Below are positions 18,525-27,829 of a stretch of 64,000 nt of DNA, piece after piece. The stretch is from Paenibacillus sp. JZ16. GTDB lineage: Bacteria > Bacillota > Bacilli > Paenibacillales > Paenibacillaceae. The translations under genes and the position numbers were made by a program. The notes under the pieces were generated by a model, which was not told the DNA's origin, did no database searches, and saw nothing but the letters and a program-made list of their open reading frames with translations. Where the stretch lies: NCBI RefSeq assembly GCF_015326965.1, contig NZ_CP017659.1, forward strand, positions 6,337,001 to 6,401,000, read 5' to 3'. Positions within the stretch are counted from its first letter, which is position 1. Each line of letters opens with the position of its first letter.

Positions 18525-18800
18525 ATGCAACAAACATTCAAAATTATTGACGAAGATGGAATTCACGCACGTCCGGCAACAGCATTGGTCAATACGGCTA
18601 ACAAATTCCAGGACACCAATTCATTTGCCGAAGCTAACGGCAAAAAAGTAACGCTGAAATCGATCCTGGGCGTTCTGTCCCTCGGATTGGAGCAAGGTGA
18701 TACATTGACACTGATCACGGAAGGCGGCAATGAGAGCGAAGCGCTGACAGCACTGCAAGAAGTGATGGTGAACGAAGGGTTAGGCGAGCTTCATGAATAA
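18525..18800 (+). CDS. ptsH: phosphocarrier protein HPr
   Basis: Small PTS phosphocarrier moving phosphate from EI to EIIA domains; Ser46-phosphorylated HPr is also the CcpA corepressor in Firmicutes. From ATG 18525, His14 lies in DGIHARPAT and the regulatory Ser46 in [11 protein letters not shown]. Three in-frame ATGs occur (18516, 18519, 18525); GTAGG lies 9 bases before the last, which also gives the usual HPr N-terminus. Its stop overlaps the ptsI start by 8 bases. Confidence 0.97.
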   Translation: MQQTFKIIDEDGIHARPATALVNTANKFQDTNSFAEANGKKVTLKSILGVLSLGLEQGDTLTLITEGGNESEALTALQEVMVNEGLGELHE

Positions 18801-20514
18801 TTTGAAAGGAATCGCGGCTTCCGCGGGCATCGCGATTGCACGTGCTTTTACACTGGAGCATCCTGATTATTCTGTTACGGAAAAGCAAGTGGCAGACACG
18901 GATGCCGAGCTTTCGAAGCTGGATGCGGCGCTGGCTCAGTCCCAGGCTGAGCTTGAAGCGATCAAAGCCCGCACGCTTCAGGAACTCGGGGAGAAGAAGG
19001 CTGAGATTTTCGAATCTCACCTTCTCATCCTGAATGATCCGGAATTGATTGAACCAGTCAAAGCGAAAATCGTTTCGGATTCGGTTAATGCGGAGTATGC
19101 CTTAAATGAAACGGCAACCCAATTCATTCAAATGTTCGAGAACATGAAGAGTGCTTACTTGCAGGAGCGGGCAGCGGATATGCGCGACGTCACCAAACGT
19201 ATTCTCAAGCATCTGCTCGGCCTGAATTATGTCAGTCCTTCAGAAATCAGCGAAGAAGTAATCGTGGTTGCAGAGGACTTGACTCCTTCGGATACAGCGC
19301 AGTTGAACCGCAACTACGTTAAAGGATTCACGACGAATATTGGCGGGCGCACCTCGCATTCTGCCATCATGGCCCGTTCGCTTGAAATTCCGGCTGTCGT
19401 CGGAACGAAAAACGTGCTCTCTTCGGTCCAAGACGGGGATTTGATCATCGTTGACGGACTGGAAGGGGATGTCATCATTAATCCTACGGAAGCCATCGTG
19501 GCACAATACCGTGCGAAGCAGGATGCCTACGCCAAACAGGTCGAGGAATGGAAGAAACTCCGCTCCGAACCAACGGTATCCAAGGACGGGATCCATGTGG
19601 AGCTGGCCGCCAATATCGGGACACCGAACGATGTAACCGGCGTGCTGGAGAATGGCGGAGAAGCGGTAGGACTGTATCGTACGGAATTCCTGTACATGGG
19701 CAGAGATAAACTTCCTTCCGAAGAGATCCAGTATGTCGCCTATAAATCGGTACTGGAGAAAATGGAAGGCAAGCCGGTTGTTGTCCGCACGCTCGATATC
19801 GGCGGGGACAAGGAGCTGCCTTATCTGGATCTGCCAAAGGAAATGAATCCGTTCCTGGGCTTCCGGGCCGTTAGGCTGTGCCTGGATCGTCAGGATATTT
19901 TCAGAACCCAGCTTCGGGCACTGCTGCGCGCAAGCGTCCATGGCAATCTGCGAATCATGTTTCCCATGATCGCGACGCTCGGTGAATTCCGTGAAGCCAA
20001 AGCTCTTCTGGAGGAAGAGAAATCCAAGCTTGTAAGCGAAGGCATTCCGGTATCCGAGGACATCCAACTCGGGATCATGGTGGAGATTCCATCTACCGCG
20101 GTCCTGGCGGATCAGTTTGCCAAAGAGGTTGATTTCTTCAGTATTGGAACGAATGACCTTATCCAGTATACGATGGCCGCTGACCGCATGAATGAACGGG
20201 TTGCTTATTTGTATCAACCTTATAATCCGGCGATTCTGCGACTGGTTAAAATGGTCATCGATGCCGCTCATCGCGAAGGCCGCTGGGTTGGCATGTGCGG
20301 TGAAATGGCGGGTGACGCCACGGCGATTCCAATTCTCCTCGGTCTGGGGCTGGATGAGTTTAGCATGAGCGCTACATCCATTCTTCCGGCGCGCAGTCAG
20401 ATCGGGAAGCTGTCCCGCAGTGATATGCAGGCACTCGCTGCCAAGGCGCTTGAAATGGGTACTGCAGAGGAAGTTGTGGCTCTGGTGGAATCCATAGAAA
20501 CTGCAGCTGAGTAA
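18793..20514 (+). CDS. ptsI: phosphoenolpyruvate-protein phosphotransferase (enzyme I)
   Basis: Takes phosphate from PEP onto an active-site His and passes it to HPr. Visible: the HPr-binding helical region (~30-140), the swivelling His domain with the active His in [21 protein letters not shown] (~185-205), and the C-terminal PEP barrel with [29 protein letters not shown] and GMCGEMAGD. Length 573 is standard. The start overlaps ptsH by 8 bases, so translation is coupled. A terminator follows. Confidence 0.97.
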   Translation: MNNLKGIAASAGIAIARAFTLEHPDYSVTEKQVADTDAELSKLDAALAQSQAELEAIKARTLQELGEKKAEIFESHLLILNDPELIEPVKAKIVSDSVNAEYALNETATQFIQMFENMKSAYLQERAADMRDVTKRILKHLLGLNYVSPSEISEEVIVVAEDLTPSDTAQLNRNYVKGFTTNIGGRTSHSAIMARSLEIPAVVGTKNVLSSVQDGDLIIVDGLEGDVIINPTEAIVAQYRAKQDAYAKQVEEWKKLRSEPTVSKDGIHVELAANIGTPNDVTGVLENGGEAVGLYRTEFLYMGRDKLPSEEIQYVAYKSVLEKMEGKPVVVRTLDIGGDKELPYLDLPKEMNPFLGFRAVRLCLDRQDIFRTQLRALLRASVHGNLRIMFPMIATLGEFREAKALLEEEKSKLVSEGIPVSEDIQLGIMVEIPSTAVLADQFAKEVDFFSIGTNDLIQYTMAADRMNERVAYLYQPYNPAILRLVKMVIDAAHREGRWVGMCGEMAGDATAIPILLGLGLDEFSMSATSILPARSQIGKLSRSDMQALAAKALEMGTAEEVVALVESIETAAE

Positions 20515-20616
20515 GAAGGAAGACAACTTAACAACTTGATCGATCCATGTAGTCTCGTATTTCGTTTGTTTTTTGGGGACTCTACCAATCTTTTTCCACG
20601 ATAGCTTTACATTGAC

Positions 20617-20649
20617 AACATCTGTCCATTCGGGCAGATGTTTTTTTTG
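20617..20649 (+). terminator. terminator of ptsGHI
   Basis: AACATCTG and CAGATGTT form the stem, overlapping a run of ten T on the 3' side. Confidence 0.85.
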
Positions 20650-20754
20650 TCAAAAGAAAGACAGCTGGCATAATTGCTAGTATAATAGCCTAAATATATA
20701 GTTATTTGGCATCAAACCCAAACCAAATCAGGGCTTTTGGCATATCATGATATA

Positions 20755-20769
20755 TGAAAGCGTTCTACA
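20755..20769 (+). promoter_or_regulatory. possible cre (CcpA) site upstream of the pullulanase gene
   Basis: TGAAAGCGTTCTACA resembles the cre consensus TGWAANCGNTNWCA, with 12 of 14 positions matching. The rest of the 319-base gap (20515-20833) holds the ptsI terminator and AT-rich sequence in which I could not fix a promoter. Confidence 0.35.
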
Positions 20770-20833
20770 TTCATGTGCTAGAGGTCTGTCTTATGATTCA
20801 GGCGCCCATACTAGGAAGTAAATCTACTTATAA

Positions 20834-23209
20834 GTGACGGTGATGATGACTATGGACATGATCAAGAGCTGCACAAGTGTTAAGCTGGGGGCAACCTGCC
20901 GAAGAGAGGGAACGACCTTTCAGGTGTGGGCTCCGGATGCGGTTCATGTGAAACTGGCTTTGTATGAAAGCCCGGGAGAGTATAACGAGCAAGGTGTCGT
21001 AACGGATCACGAGTGTGGCACATTATATTTGATGGAACGTAATGGCGACGGCATATGGTCGGCTGTCGTAAACAGGGATCTTCACGGAACCTATTATATG
21101 TACCAAATCGAGTCAGCGGACGGTGACGTGCATTATGCCGTAGACCCCTATGCAACAGCGGTGTCAGCCAACGGCTGCCGCGGAGTGGTTGTCGATCTGG
21201 CGAAGAGCAATCCGCCGGGGTGGGAGCAGGATGTTAGACCCAAGCTGCTGAAGCCTACGGATGCGGTGCTCTATGAGCTTCATGTACGCGATTTCTCGAT
21301 TCATACCGATTCGGGAATGAAATATAGAGGTAAATATAAGGCATTCACAGAAGGTGGCCTGCGGGATTCCGAAGGGAATACCATTGGACTGGATCATCTC
21401 GAAGAATTAGGTGTGACCCATGTGCATCTGCTGCCGATATTTGATTTTCGAACGGTCAATGAGCTGGACGGATATAATGCCGGGAGCTTAAGCCGCGAGT
21501 ATAACTGGGGGTATGATCCGCAGAATTACAATGTTCCTGAAGGTTCATACTCGACAGATCCTATGGATCCGATCCTGCGCATCCGGGAGCTGAAGGAGCT
21601 GATTCTGGCTCTGCATGCCAAGGGAATCCGTGTCGTCATGGACGTGGTTTACAACCATACGTATACGGTGGATGACGGTCCGTTTGAACGATTGGCGCCA
21701 GGGTATTTCTATCGCAAGGATGAATATGGACATTTATCGAACGGTTCAGGTGTAGGCAACGAGCTGGCTACGGAGAAGCCGATGGTACGCAAATATATCA
21801 AGGATTCCTTAAGGTACTGGGCCGAGGAGTATCATATCGACGGCTTTCGATTTGATCTGATGGCTCTGATTGATACAACAACGATGAAAGAGATTGTAAG
21901 CGAGCTGCGTCGTGAGGTCGATAGCTCTCTCTTGTTCTACGGTGAGCCCTGGACGGGAGGAATGAGTCCGCTGACGGAGCAAACCGTCAAAGGAAGCCAG
22001 AAGGGTCAAGGTTTCGCTGTATTCAATGATCATTTCCGGCATGCCATCAAGGGTGACAATGACGGGCGCGGCCGAGGCTTTGCTACGGGCGAAGCGTGGT
22101 ACGAGGGCGCAGTCGTTGAAGGGATGATGGGCTCGATCCATGATTTTGCCCTTCATCCGGATGAGACGGTCAATTATGTCACTGTGCATGATAATTTGAA
22201 TCTGTGGGACAAAATTTTAGTGGCGAGCGGGATGGAAGAACAGGCGGGTCTGCTTCGCATGACGGACGGGAAGCTGGTTAACGGCGGCGATGTATGGCAG
22301 GCAACGGCTGCTTCCACACCCTATGCCGGTATTCCTGATGAAGATGTAATGTCGGCAGCGGCTGTGCGCCGCAGCTTGCTGGCTAACGGGATTGTCCTGC
22401 TGTCTCAAGGGATTCCGCTGCTCCATGCCGGCGATGAGCTGCTTCGCACGAAATTTGGCGATCATAACAGCTACCGCAGCGGCGATGCCGTTAATGCGAT
22501 CCGCTGGTCGAACAAGAAACGATTCAAACCCGTGTTTGACTATTACAAAGGCCTTATTGCCTTGCGCAAAGCTCATCCGGCATTTCGTATGGCAGCAAGA
22601 GAAGAGATCGAGGAACATATGGAAGTGCTGCGCAGTAGCGATCGGATTATCGCCTACCGATTAACGCATCATCCACAAGATAGCTGGGGCCAGATTGTAG
22701 TGATCGTGAACGGGAATGAGCATGAAATGACGGTTGATTTGCCGCCTACACCTTACCGCTGGAGCATCGTGGTGAATGATCGTCAGGCAGGTACGGATAC
22801 GATCGAGATGTTGGACCAAGGAGCTATAGCGGTCCCAGGGCTTTCGCTGATGGTGTTGCACGAAGACCAGACCCAGAAGAAGCAAGGCTTGACTACCGTT
22901 GAGATTGAATATGAAAGACGTGATCAAGCATATGATGGCTGGAACGTATGGGTGTGGGGAACAGGCGTGGAGGATGGCAGCGTGCCATTCTCAAGAGTGG
23001 ACGGCGGCAAAGCTCGAGCGGTCTTCTATGCAGCTCCCGGAACCAAGCGGGTCGGCTGTATCGTCAGGTTGAACGATTGGGAGGATCGGGAAGGCGAGAA
23101 CGACTGGTTTATCGATATTCCGCCAGACGAAGCCAAGTTACGGATCTCGCTGCTAAGTGTCAAAGGCGACGGCTCTGAGGGCCAAGAGCAGCGGGATATG
23201 GCGAGTTGA
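20834..23209 (+). CDS. type I pullulanase with C-terminal CBM41-like domain
   Basis: Hydrolyses alpha-1,6 branch links in pullulan, glycogen or starch limit dextrins. Residues ~15-115 are a CBM48/isoamylase-N domain. The GH13 barrel follows, with the pullulanase signature YNWGYDPQNYNVP, nucleophile Asp in GFRFDLMAL, acid/base Glu in YGEPWTGG and the third Asp in YVTVHDNLNLWD. No signal peptide, so the enzyme is probably cytoplasmic like AmyX. Residues ~695-785 (YDGWNVWVWGTGVEDG, VRLNDWEDREGENDW, FIDIP) look like a CBM41 (PUD) domain, which normally sits at the N-terminus of secreted pullulanases. The start is uncertain: GTG 20834 or one of the Met codons down to 20858; no clear Shine-Dalgarno. 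Confidence 0.9.
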   Translation: MTVMMTMDMIKSCTSVKLGATCRREGTTFQVWAPDAVHVKLALYESPGEYNEQGVVTDHECGTLYLMERNGDGIWSAVVNRDLHGTYYMYQIESADGDVHYAVDPYATAVSANGCRGVVVDLAKSNPPGWEQDVRPKLLKPTDAVLYELHVRDFSIHTDSGMKYRGKYKAFTEGGLRDSEGNTIGLDHLEELGVTHVHLLPIFDFRTVNELDGYNAGSLSREYNWGYDPQNYNVPEGSYSTDPMDPILRIRELKELILALHAKGIRVVMDVVYNHTYTVDDGPFERLAPGYFYRKDEYGHLSNGSGVGNELATEKPMVRKYIKDSLRYWAEEYHIDGFRFDLMALIDTTTMKEIVSELRREVDSSLLFYGEPWTGGMSPLTEQTVKGSQKGQGFAVFNDHFRHAIKGDNDGRGRGFATGEAWYEGAVVEGMMGSIHDFALHPDETVNYVTVHDNLNLWDKILVASGMEEQAGLLRMTDGKLVNGGDVWQATAASTPYAGIPDEDVMSAAAVRRSLLANGIVLLSQGIPLLHAGDELLRTKFGDHNSYRSGDAVNAIRWSNKKRFKPVFDYYKGLIALRKAHPAFRMAAREEIEEHMEVLRSSDRIIAYRLTHHPQDSWGQIVVIVNGNEHEMTVDLPPTPYRWSIVVNDRQAGTDTIEMLDQGAIAVPGLSLMVLHEDQTQKKQGLTTVEIEYERRDQAYDGWNVWVWGTGVEDGSVPFSRVDGGKARAVFYAAPGTKRVGCIVRLNDWEDREGENDWFIDIPPDEAKLRISLLSVKGDGSEGQEQRDMAS

Positions 23210-23243
23210 GGAATGTATATAAGGATTGTATATTTAAAAAATC

Positions 23244-23279
23244 AGGAGCCCTCCTATTGTACTGAAAAGGGGGCTCCTA
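23244..23279 (+). terminator. terminator after the pullulanase gene
   Basis: AGGAGCCCTCCT and AGGGGGCTCCT form the stem, followed by ATTATTTATATT. Confidence 0.75.
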
Positions 23280-23348
23280 TTATTTATATTTCAAAAGGGG
23301 TACCATTCATTACCCACAGGATTGAAATTTAAAACATCTGAAACTCAT

Positions 23349-23374
23349 GATTAGTTAGCAGGTAAATAGGGTAA
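23349..23374 (+). promoter_or_regulatory. candidate sigma-B-like promoter of ctc
   Basis: GATTAG (23349-23354) and GGGTAA (23369-23374) are 14 bases apart; the sigma-B consensus is GTTTAA-N12-14-GGGTAT. The -10 matches 5 of 6, the -35 only 4 of 6. Confidence 0.35.
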
Positions 23375-23416
23375 TAATGAGATAGACTTTGTTTTCGATA
23401 AAGGAGGATGTCACTC

Positions 23417-24046
23417 ATGTCAAAAGGAAACACAGTTCAACTCCAAGCAGATGTTCGTGATGAATTTACCCGGGCTTCTCGCCGAGTGCTTCGCGAAAAT
23501 GGCGGAATCCCCGGCGTTGTATACGGCGCGGGCGAGGAAAGCATCCCCGTAGCTGTTAATTTCAAGGATACGGCCAAGCTGTTCCACACCGGACGTTCAG
23601 AGGTATTCCAGCTTGATATTCCAGGCTCCGGTAAAATTCCGGTTTTGATTAAGGACATTCAAAAGAGACGCGGCACTGTATCCCATGTGGACTTTCTGCG
23701 GATCTCCATGAACAAGCCGGTTCGTGTCAGCATACCGGTGGATTATCAAGGTACTGCTGCCGGAACGAAATCTGGCGGTATTCTGCAAACCCAGGTGACC
23801 GAAGTCGAAGTAGAAGGATTGCCAGGCGAGCTGCCTACTACCCTCGAAGCGGACGTATCCGCTCTGGAGATTGGCGACAAGCTTACGGTTGCAGATATTA
23901 AAGTACCGGAAGGTATTACATTGCACGCTTCGGATGAGGAGGTTCTCGCAACCGTCATCGTGCCACGCGCCGTTGAGGCTGCTGAGACGGTGGATGAAGC
24001 GGACGCTGAGGAAGCGGATGCGGGAGAGACAACCGAAGAATCATAA
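23417..24046 (+). CDS. ctc: 50S ribosomal protein L25/general stress protein Ctc
   Basis: Binds 5S rRNA in the large subunit; in Bacillus the long form (Ctc) is a general stress protein. Residues ~1-95 are the L25 5S-binding domain (RVLRENGGIPGVVYG, IKDIQKRRGTVSHVDFLRI). Residues ~96-185 are the TL5/Ctc C-terminal beta domain. The acidic tail from ~186 is rich in Glu/Ala. The frame opens at ATG 23408, but AAGGAGG at 23401-23407 fits ATG 23417 (9 bases; MSKGNTVQLQ, 209 aa). Monocistronic between two terminators. Confidence 0.95.
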   Translation: MSKGNTVQLQADVRDEFTRASRRVLRENGGIPGVVYGAGEESIPVAVNFKDTAKLFHTGRSEVFQLDIPGSGKIPVLIKDIQKRRGTVSHVDFLRISMNKPVRVSIPVDYQGTAAGTKSGGILQTQVTEVEVEGLPGELPTTLEADVSALEIGDKLTVADIKVPEGITLHASDEEVLATVIVPRAVEAAETVDEADAEEADAGETTEES

Positions 24047-24056
24047 TATGCACATT

Positions 24057-24105
24057 TAAAAAGGCGCCTGCTCCGCTGGATTCCCAGCATAGCAAGCGCC
24101 TTTTT
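24057..24105. terminator. bidirectional terminator after ctc
   Basis: AAAAAGGCGC and GCGCCTTTTT form a perfect 10-bp stem between ctc and the convergent binding-protein gene. Confidence 0.9.
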
Positions 24106-24123
24106 GTCACGAGTTTTTAAAGT

Positions 24124-25023
24124 TTATTTAACTTTTCGATCATGGATTCCTTTATAACTCATCGGTGCGTCTCCAAAGTATTTGTTCCAAATGGTCAAAT
24201 ACGTTCCGTCCTGCTGCATGGTAGCCAATGCATTATCAACGGCGGCCACGAGATCCGGATTCCCTTTTACAAAGGCTGCGGAAATCTCGGACACCTGATC
24301 GGCGGATTCGGCGGCAGCGACCGGCAGATCCGGGAACTGCTGCTTCAGGTTGGTTACGGATAATTGGTCCGAAATGACGGCATCCAGCTCTCCGTTTGCG
24401 AGCTTGTTAGCTGCGTCTGATATATATTTGATCGGGACAATTTCCGCTCCATGCTTCTTGGCCATATCCTTATAAATTCCGGTTGGGTTCAGGCCGACAC
24501 GCTTATCCTTGATGTCCGAGAAGGTGCGAATCTGATCTTCACCCGAGGAACGCACAAGTAGAACCGGGGTTGAGGATAGATAAGCGACGGAAAAATCATA
24601 GAGGGCCCGCCGGTCCGGCTTGTCTTCAATCTGGTTGAAGACGGCGTCGTATTTGCCTTCCGTCAATCCTGGCAGCAGATTCTCCCACTCGGTTTCAACG
24701 AATTCTGCTCTTAGCTCCATATGACGGGCAACCTCTTCAGCGATTTCCACATCAAAACCTGTAAGTCTTCCGCCCGTTCCATGGTAACTGAAAGGGGGAT
24801 AATCCCGTTCCGTTGCAATTCGCAGGGTCCCGCGCTCGACGGCATTCCGAAGCAGGAAGCCCGTGTTCACCCGGTAAGGATTTACGCCCATGTTGGGGGT
24901 CGGCACCCGGTCATTGCTGTTAGGCGTGCATCCGGTAAGTACAATTGAACCGATCAGTGTGAATAAACAGGCAAGACTGATCCAACGTATCGATTTTGTT
25001 CCGCGCATGATTCCAGAAACCAT
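24124..25023 (-). CDS. orphan amino-acid-type ABC substrate-binding lipoprotein
   Basis: A family-3 periplasmic-binding-type lipoprotein. Signal peptide with lipobox LTGC (the Cys ends ...LIGSIVLTGC), then the SBP_bac_3 fold: LRIATERDYPPFSYHG, GFDVEIAEEVARHM, GKYDAVFNQIEDKPDRR, YDFSVAYLSSTPVLLV and the late FVKGNPDLVAAVDNALATMQ. Such proteins usually bind polar amino acids or cystine. No permease or ATPase lies beside it. The frame opens further upstream; the start is ATG 25023, GTG 25038 or ATG 25008, and none has ideal spacing to the AAAGAAAGG at about 25024-25032. Confidence 0.88.
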   Translation of the reverse strand: MVSGIMRGTKSIRWISLACLFTLIGSIVLTGCTPNSNDRVPTPNMGVNPYRVNTGFLLRNAVERGTLRIATERDYPPFSYHGTGGRLTGFDVEIAEEVARHMELRAEFVETEWENLLPGLTEGKYDAVFNQIEDKPDRRALYDFSVAYLSSTPVLLVRSSGEDQIRTFSDIKDKRVGLNPTGIYKDMAKKHGAEIVPIKYISDAANKLANGELDAVISDQLSVTNLKQQFPDLPVAAAESADQVSEISAAFVKGNPDLVAAVDNALATMQQDGTYLTIWNKYFGDAPMSYKGIHDRKVK

Positions 25024-25157
25024 CCTTTCTTTATTCACGGTCCTTCGAGGCCCATTTCGTAAAGTTAGGATGTCCCAAAGGATGGTTCGTATATTCGTGA
25101 AATGTCGGTACACGGTAAGAACTTAGGGTCTCTAATCGGATTGGAGAGGAGAATGAA

Positions 25158-25210
25158 ATAGGCTGTGCTATCTCCGCCTGCAGCAGCAGCGGAAAAGCAC
25201 AGCCTATTTT
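25158..25210. terminator. long hairpin terminator downstream of kduD
   Basis: AATAGGCTGTGCT and AGCACAGCCTATT form a perfect 13-bp stem with a T run on the plus strand; it lies 58 bases past the kduD stop on the minus strand. Confidence 0.75.
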
Positions 25211-25267
25211 TGCTAGATAGAATTGAAGCTAACGTTGACATGCTCTTGATACAGCGCTTTATGCTTC

Positions 25268-26020
25268 TTAACGGGCCATCCATCCGCCATCAACACAAAG
25301 CACATGTCCGTTCATATAATCCGAAGCGGCGGAAGCGAGGAATACGGCGGGTCCGCCAATATCCTCGGGTTTCCCCCAGCGTCCGGCAGGAATACGTTCC
25401 GTAATGGAAGTCCGTCGTTCCTCATCCTGACGGATGGCTGCCGTATTATCGGTTTCGATATAACCGGGAGCAATTCCGTTCACTTGGATGCCGCTGGCTG
25501 CCCATTCATTGGCCAAAGCTTTCGTAAGGCCGGCAACACCATGCTTGCTTGCCGTATATCCGGGCACGTTGATTCCGCCTTGGTAGGACAGCATGGAGCA
25601 AATGTTAATGATTTTGCCGCTGCCGCGTTCAATCATATGTCTTCCGGCAAGTTGGGACAGCAAAAATACGGTATTCAGATTCAAGTCAATCACGTCAAGC
25701 CAATCTTGAGTACCATGATCCTTGGCGGGCGTCCGGCGGATAATGCCGGCATTGTTTACGAGAATGTCCACATGCCCCGTCAGCTCCAGCGCTTGGTCAA
25801 AAGTTTGCTGGAGTTTGCTCTGGTCGCTTAGATCGACCTGAATTTCGGAAGCTTTTCTGCCGAGTGAAGTGATGGCTTCTATCGTTTCGGCGCTTGTATT
25901 CATGGACACGGCAACGATATCCGCTCCGGCTTCGGCTAGAGCTATCGCTATGCCTTGCCCTAGTCCTCTGGCGGAGCCGGTGACGATTGCGGTTTTGCCT
26001 GATAAGTCAAACCTGTTCAT
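25268..26020 (-). CDS. kduD: 2-deoxy-D-gluconate 3-dehydrogenase (2-keto-3-deoxygluconate oxidoreductase)
   Basis: Short-chain dehydrogenase that reduces 2,5-diketo-3-deoxygluconate to 2-keto-3-deoxygluconate in breakdown of unsaturated uronates from pectin or glycosaminoglycans. Visible: TGxxxGxG as TGSARGLGQG (residues ~15-24), NNAG (~90), catalytic Ser in ICSMLSYQGG and Tyr/Lys in YTASKHG, and the tail GHVLCVDGGWMAR, characteristic of KduD. Length 250 is standard. Third gene of kduI-deoR-kduD; adjacency to kduI supports KduD over other dehydrogenases of this fold. Confidence 0.93.
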   Translation of the reverse strand: MNRFDLSGKTAIVTGSARGLGQGIAIALAEAGADIVAVSMNTSAETIEAITSLGRKASEIQVDLSDQSKLQQTFDQALELTGHVDILVNNAGIIRRTPAKDHGTQDWLDVIDLNLNTVFLLSQLAGRHMIERGSGKIINICSMLSYQGGINVPGYTASKHGVAGLTKALANEWAASGIQVNGIAPGYIETDNTAAIRQDEERRTSITERIPAGRWGKPEDIGGPAVFLASAASDYMNGHVLCVDGGWMAR

Positions 26021-26096
26021 GCTCCAGTATCCCCTCTCATATGCTCTCTATTTAGTAATTATGAAGTTAGGCCGGTTTTGAGTTTTGATGCGGCGC

Positions 26097-26846
26097 TTAC
26101 AGCATGGTAACGCCGGCACCTTCATATTGTTTGATCGTCTCGGGTGGCAGTCCCGCATCGGTAATGATGCCGTTGATCTCCTGCAGGGATGAAAATGTCC
26201 TTAATGCCGTTTGACCAAATTTGTGATGATCGACAACGGCATATACCTCCAGCGAAGTTTCGATTAATGCCCGTTTGAAAGGGATCAAGTCCCCGGTATA
26301 TATGGACAATCCATGATCAAGATGGACGCCCGTGGCGGATATGAAGGCTTTTTGAATGTTCAGCTGTGATACATACGATACGCCTTCAGGGCCTGCGAGC
26401 ATATTTCGGACCCGGTAGCCCCCCGGAACGACCAATCGGATATGATTCTTGGTCGCCAATTCGCTGATGATATACACATCGTTCGTAATGACCGTCAGAG
26501 GCACATCCTCCAGCCTGCGGGCAATCTCCAGCGTGGTGCTGCCTCCGTCTAAGGCGATGATGTCATCGGTATTGATATGCTTCAGCGCTTTCAGCGCGAT
26601 TTCGGTCTTTTCAGTCGGATGCTTGGCAAGCGGTTCTTTGGACGGCAGGATGCCGAATTGATCGCTGTGCGCAAGGACAGCTCCGCCATGCACACGAACG
26701 ATTAGACCCTGTTCCTCCAGCTTGGTCAGATCCTCGCGTATGGTTTTTCCGGTTACTTGAAGCTGCTGGCTTAGGTCGGCGACAGTCACTTCTTTATGGG
26801 TTAGAAGGTACTCCATTATTTTTTCATAGCGTCGTAACGGGTTCAT
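26097..26846 (-). CDS. DeoR-family transcriptional regulator of the kdu operon (predicted)
   Basis: A 249-residue repressor-type protein: residues ~3-57 are the DeoR helix-turn-helix (RYEKIMEYLLTHKEVTVADL, REDLTKLEEQGLIVRVHGGA). Residues ~75-235 are the sugar-phosphate sensor domain with IALDGGSTTLEIARRL and the ISATGVHLDHG and YAVVDHHKFGQTAL motifs. It lies between kduI and kduD in the same direction, so autoregulation of the uronate operon by a pathway intermediate is likely. The effector is not readable. Confidence 0.9.
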   Translation of the reverse strand: MNPLRRYEKIMEYLLTHKEVTVADLSQQLQVTGKTIREDLTKLEEQGLIVRVHGGAVLAHSDQFGILPSKEPLAKHPTEKTEIALKALKHINTDDIIALDGGSTTLEIARRLEDVPLTVITNDVYIISELATKNHIRLVVPGGYRVRNMLAGPEGVSYVSQLNIQKAFISATGVHLDHGLSIYTGDLIPFKRALIETSLEVYAVVDHHKFGQTALRTFSSLQEINGIITDAGLPPETIKQYEGAGVTML

Positions 26847-26886
26847 ATGAATCTCAACTCTTCCGTGGGTTAATGGATAATCCCCT

Positions 26887-27720
26887 CTATTTTAAATCTT
26901 TTATGGACACCGGGTCCATATCATCATAACGTTTATTATCTCCGGCCATGCCCCAGATGAAGGTATAGTTGCTTGTGCCTACCCCGCTGTGGATCGACCA
27001 GCTTGGCGAAATCACGGCCTGCTCATTGCGCATGACGATGTGCCGCGTTTCATTGGGTTCACCCATCAGATGGATGACAACCGCTTCTTCCGGTAAATCA
27101 AAATAGAGATAAGCCTCCATCCGTCTTGGGTGGGTATGGGCAGGCATCGTGTTCCACATGTTTCCTTCTTTCAGCAGGGTCATACCCATGACAAGCTGGG
27201 CGCTCTCAATGCCTTTTTGATGGATGAAACGATAGATCACGCGATCATTGGAATTTTTGATATCGCCCAAAGCGCTGGAATCGGCTTCCTCCAGAGTGGC
27301 CTTGGCTGTCGGGAATGTTTGGTGCGCTGGCGCAGAATTCAAATAGAATTTGGCTGGGTTGGATGGATCCGTGCTTTTAAAAATAACCTCTTCCGTGCCC
27401 ATGCCAACGTACAAGCATTCTTTGTTGTTCAGTTCATGCTCCGCACCGTCCACCAGTACGGTACCATGTCCGCCAATATTGATAATGCCAAGCTCACGGC
27501 GTTCCAGGAAAGAGGAAACACCCAGCTCTTTAAGGTCGGTTTCCAATTTGACTTGTTCTTGAACGGGAGCGGCGCCACCGATAATCATACGATCTTCGTG
27601 CGTCAGGACAAGCTCCAGCTTGTCAGGCGTAAACAGGACGGGGATATGGAATTCCTTGCGGAGTCTTTCTGTGTCATATTGTTTCACTTCATTAGGGTGT
27701 GATGCATAACGTCTTTCCAT
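26887..27720 (-). CDS. kduI: 5-dehydro-4-deoxy-D-glucuronate isomerase
   Basis: Isomerises 4-deoxy-L-threo-5-hexosulose uronate to 2,5-diketo-3-deoxygluconate. A 277-residue cupin metalloenzyme; the Zn site shows in NTMPAHTHPRRMEAYLYF (His pair and Glu) and in SPSWSIHSGVG. N-terminal MERRYASHPNEVKQYDTERLR and C-terminal WGMAGDNKRYDDMD are characteristic of KduI. First gene of the reverse-strand operon. AGGAGATGAAC-type Shine-Dalgarno before the ATG. No pectate lyase or unsaturated uronyl hydrolase is in the window, so substrate comes from elsewhere. Confidence 0.96.
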   Translation of the reverse strand: MERRYASHPNEVKQYDTERLRKEFHIPVLFTPDKLELVLTHEDRMIIGGAAPVQEQVKLETDLKELGVSSFLERRELGIINIGGHGTVLVDGAEHELNNKECLYVGMGTEEVIFKSTDPSNPAKFYLNSAPAHQTFPTAKATLEEADSSALGDIKNSNDRVIYRFIHQKGIESAQLVMGMTLLKEGNMWNTMPAHTHPRRMEAYLYFDLPEEAVVIHLMGEPNETRHIVMRNEQAVISPSWSIHSGVGTSNYTFIWGMAGDNKRYDDMDPVSIKDLK

Positions 27721-27761
27721 GTTCGTTCATCTCCTCATCATTCTATTATAATGAATTCATA

Positions 27762-27829
27762 ATGTTCATATAAGTACAAATTACTCCATTTATGTTCATA
27801 TTACAAGAGCTAAATACAAAATGAACCAT
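27762..27829 (-). promoter_or_regulatory. spaced operator-like repeats upstream of kduI
   Basis: ATGTTCATAT occurs at 27762-27771 and again at 27792-27801, exactly 30 bases apart. An inverted partial copy (ATGAACCAT) lies at 27821-27829 and another (GTGAACATC) at 27842-27850. About three helical turns of spacing suggests binding sites for a dimeric regulator, most simply the DeoR protein of this operon. Confidence 0.45.

Noticed and set aside
19240..20526. 428-residue frame antisense to ptsI
   Set aside because: Lies entirely opposite a highly conserved enzyme and has no features of its own.
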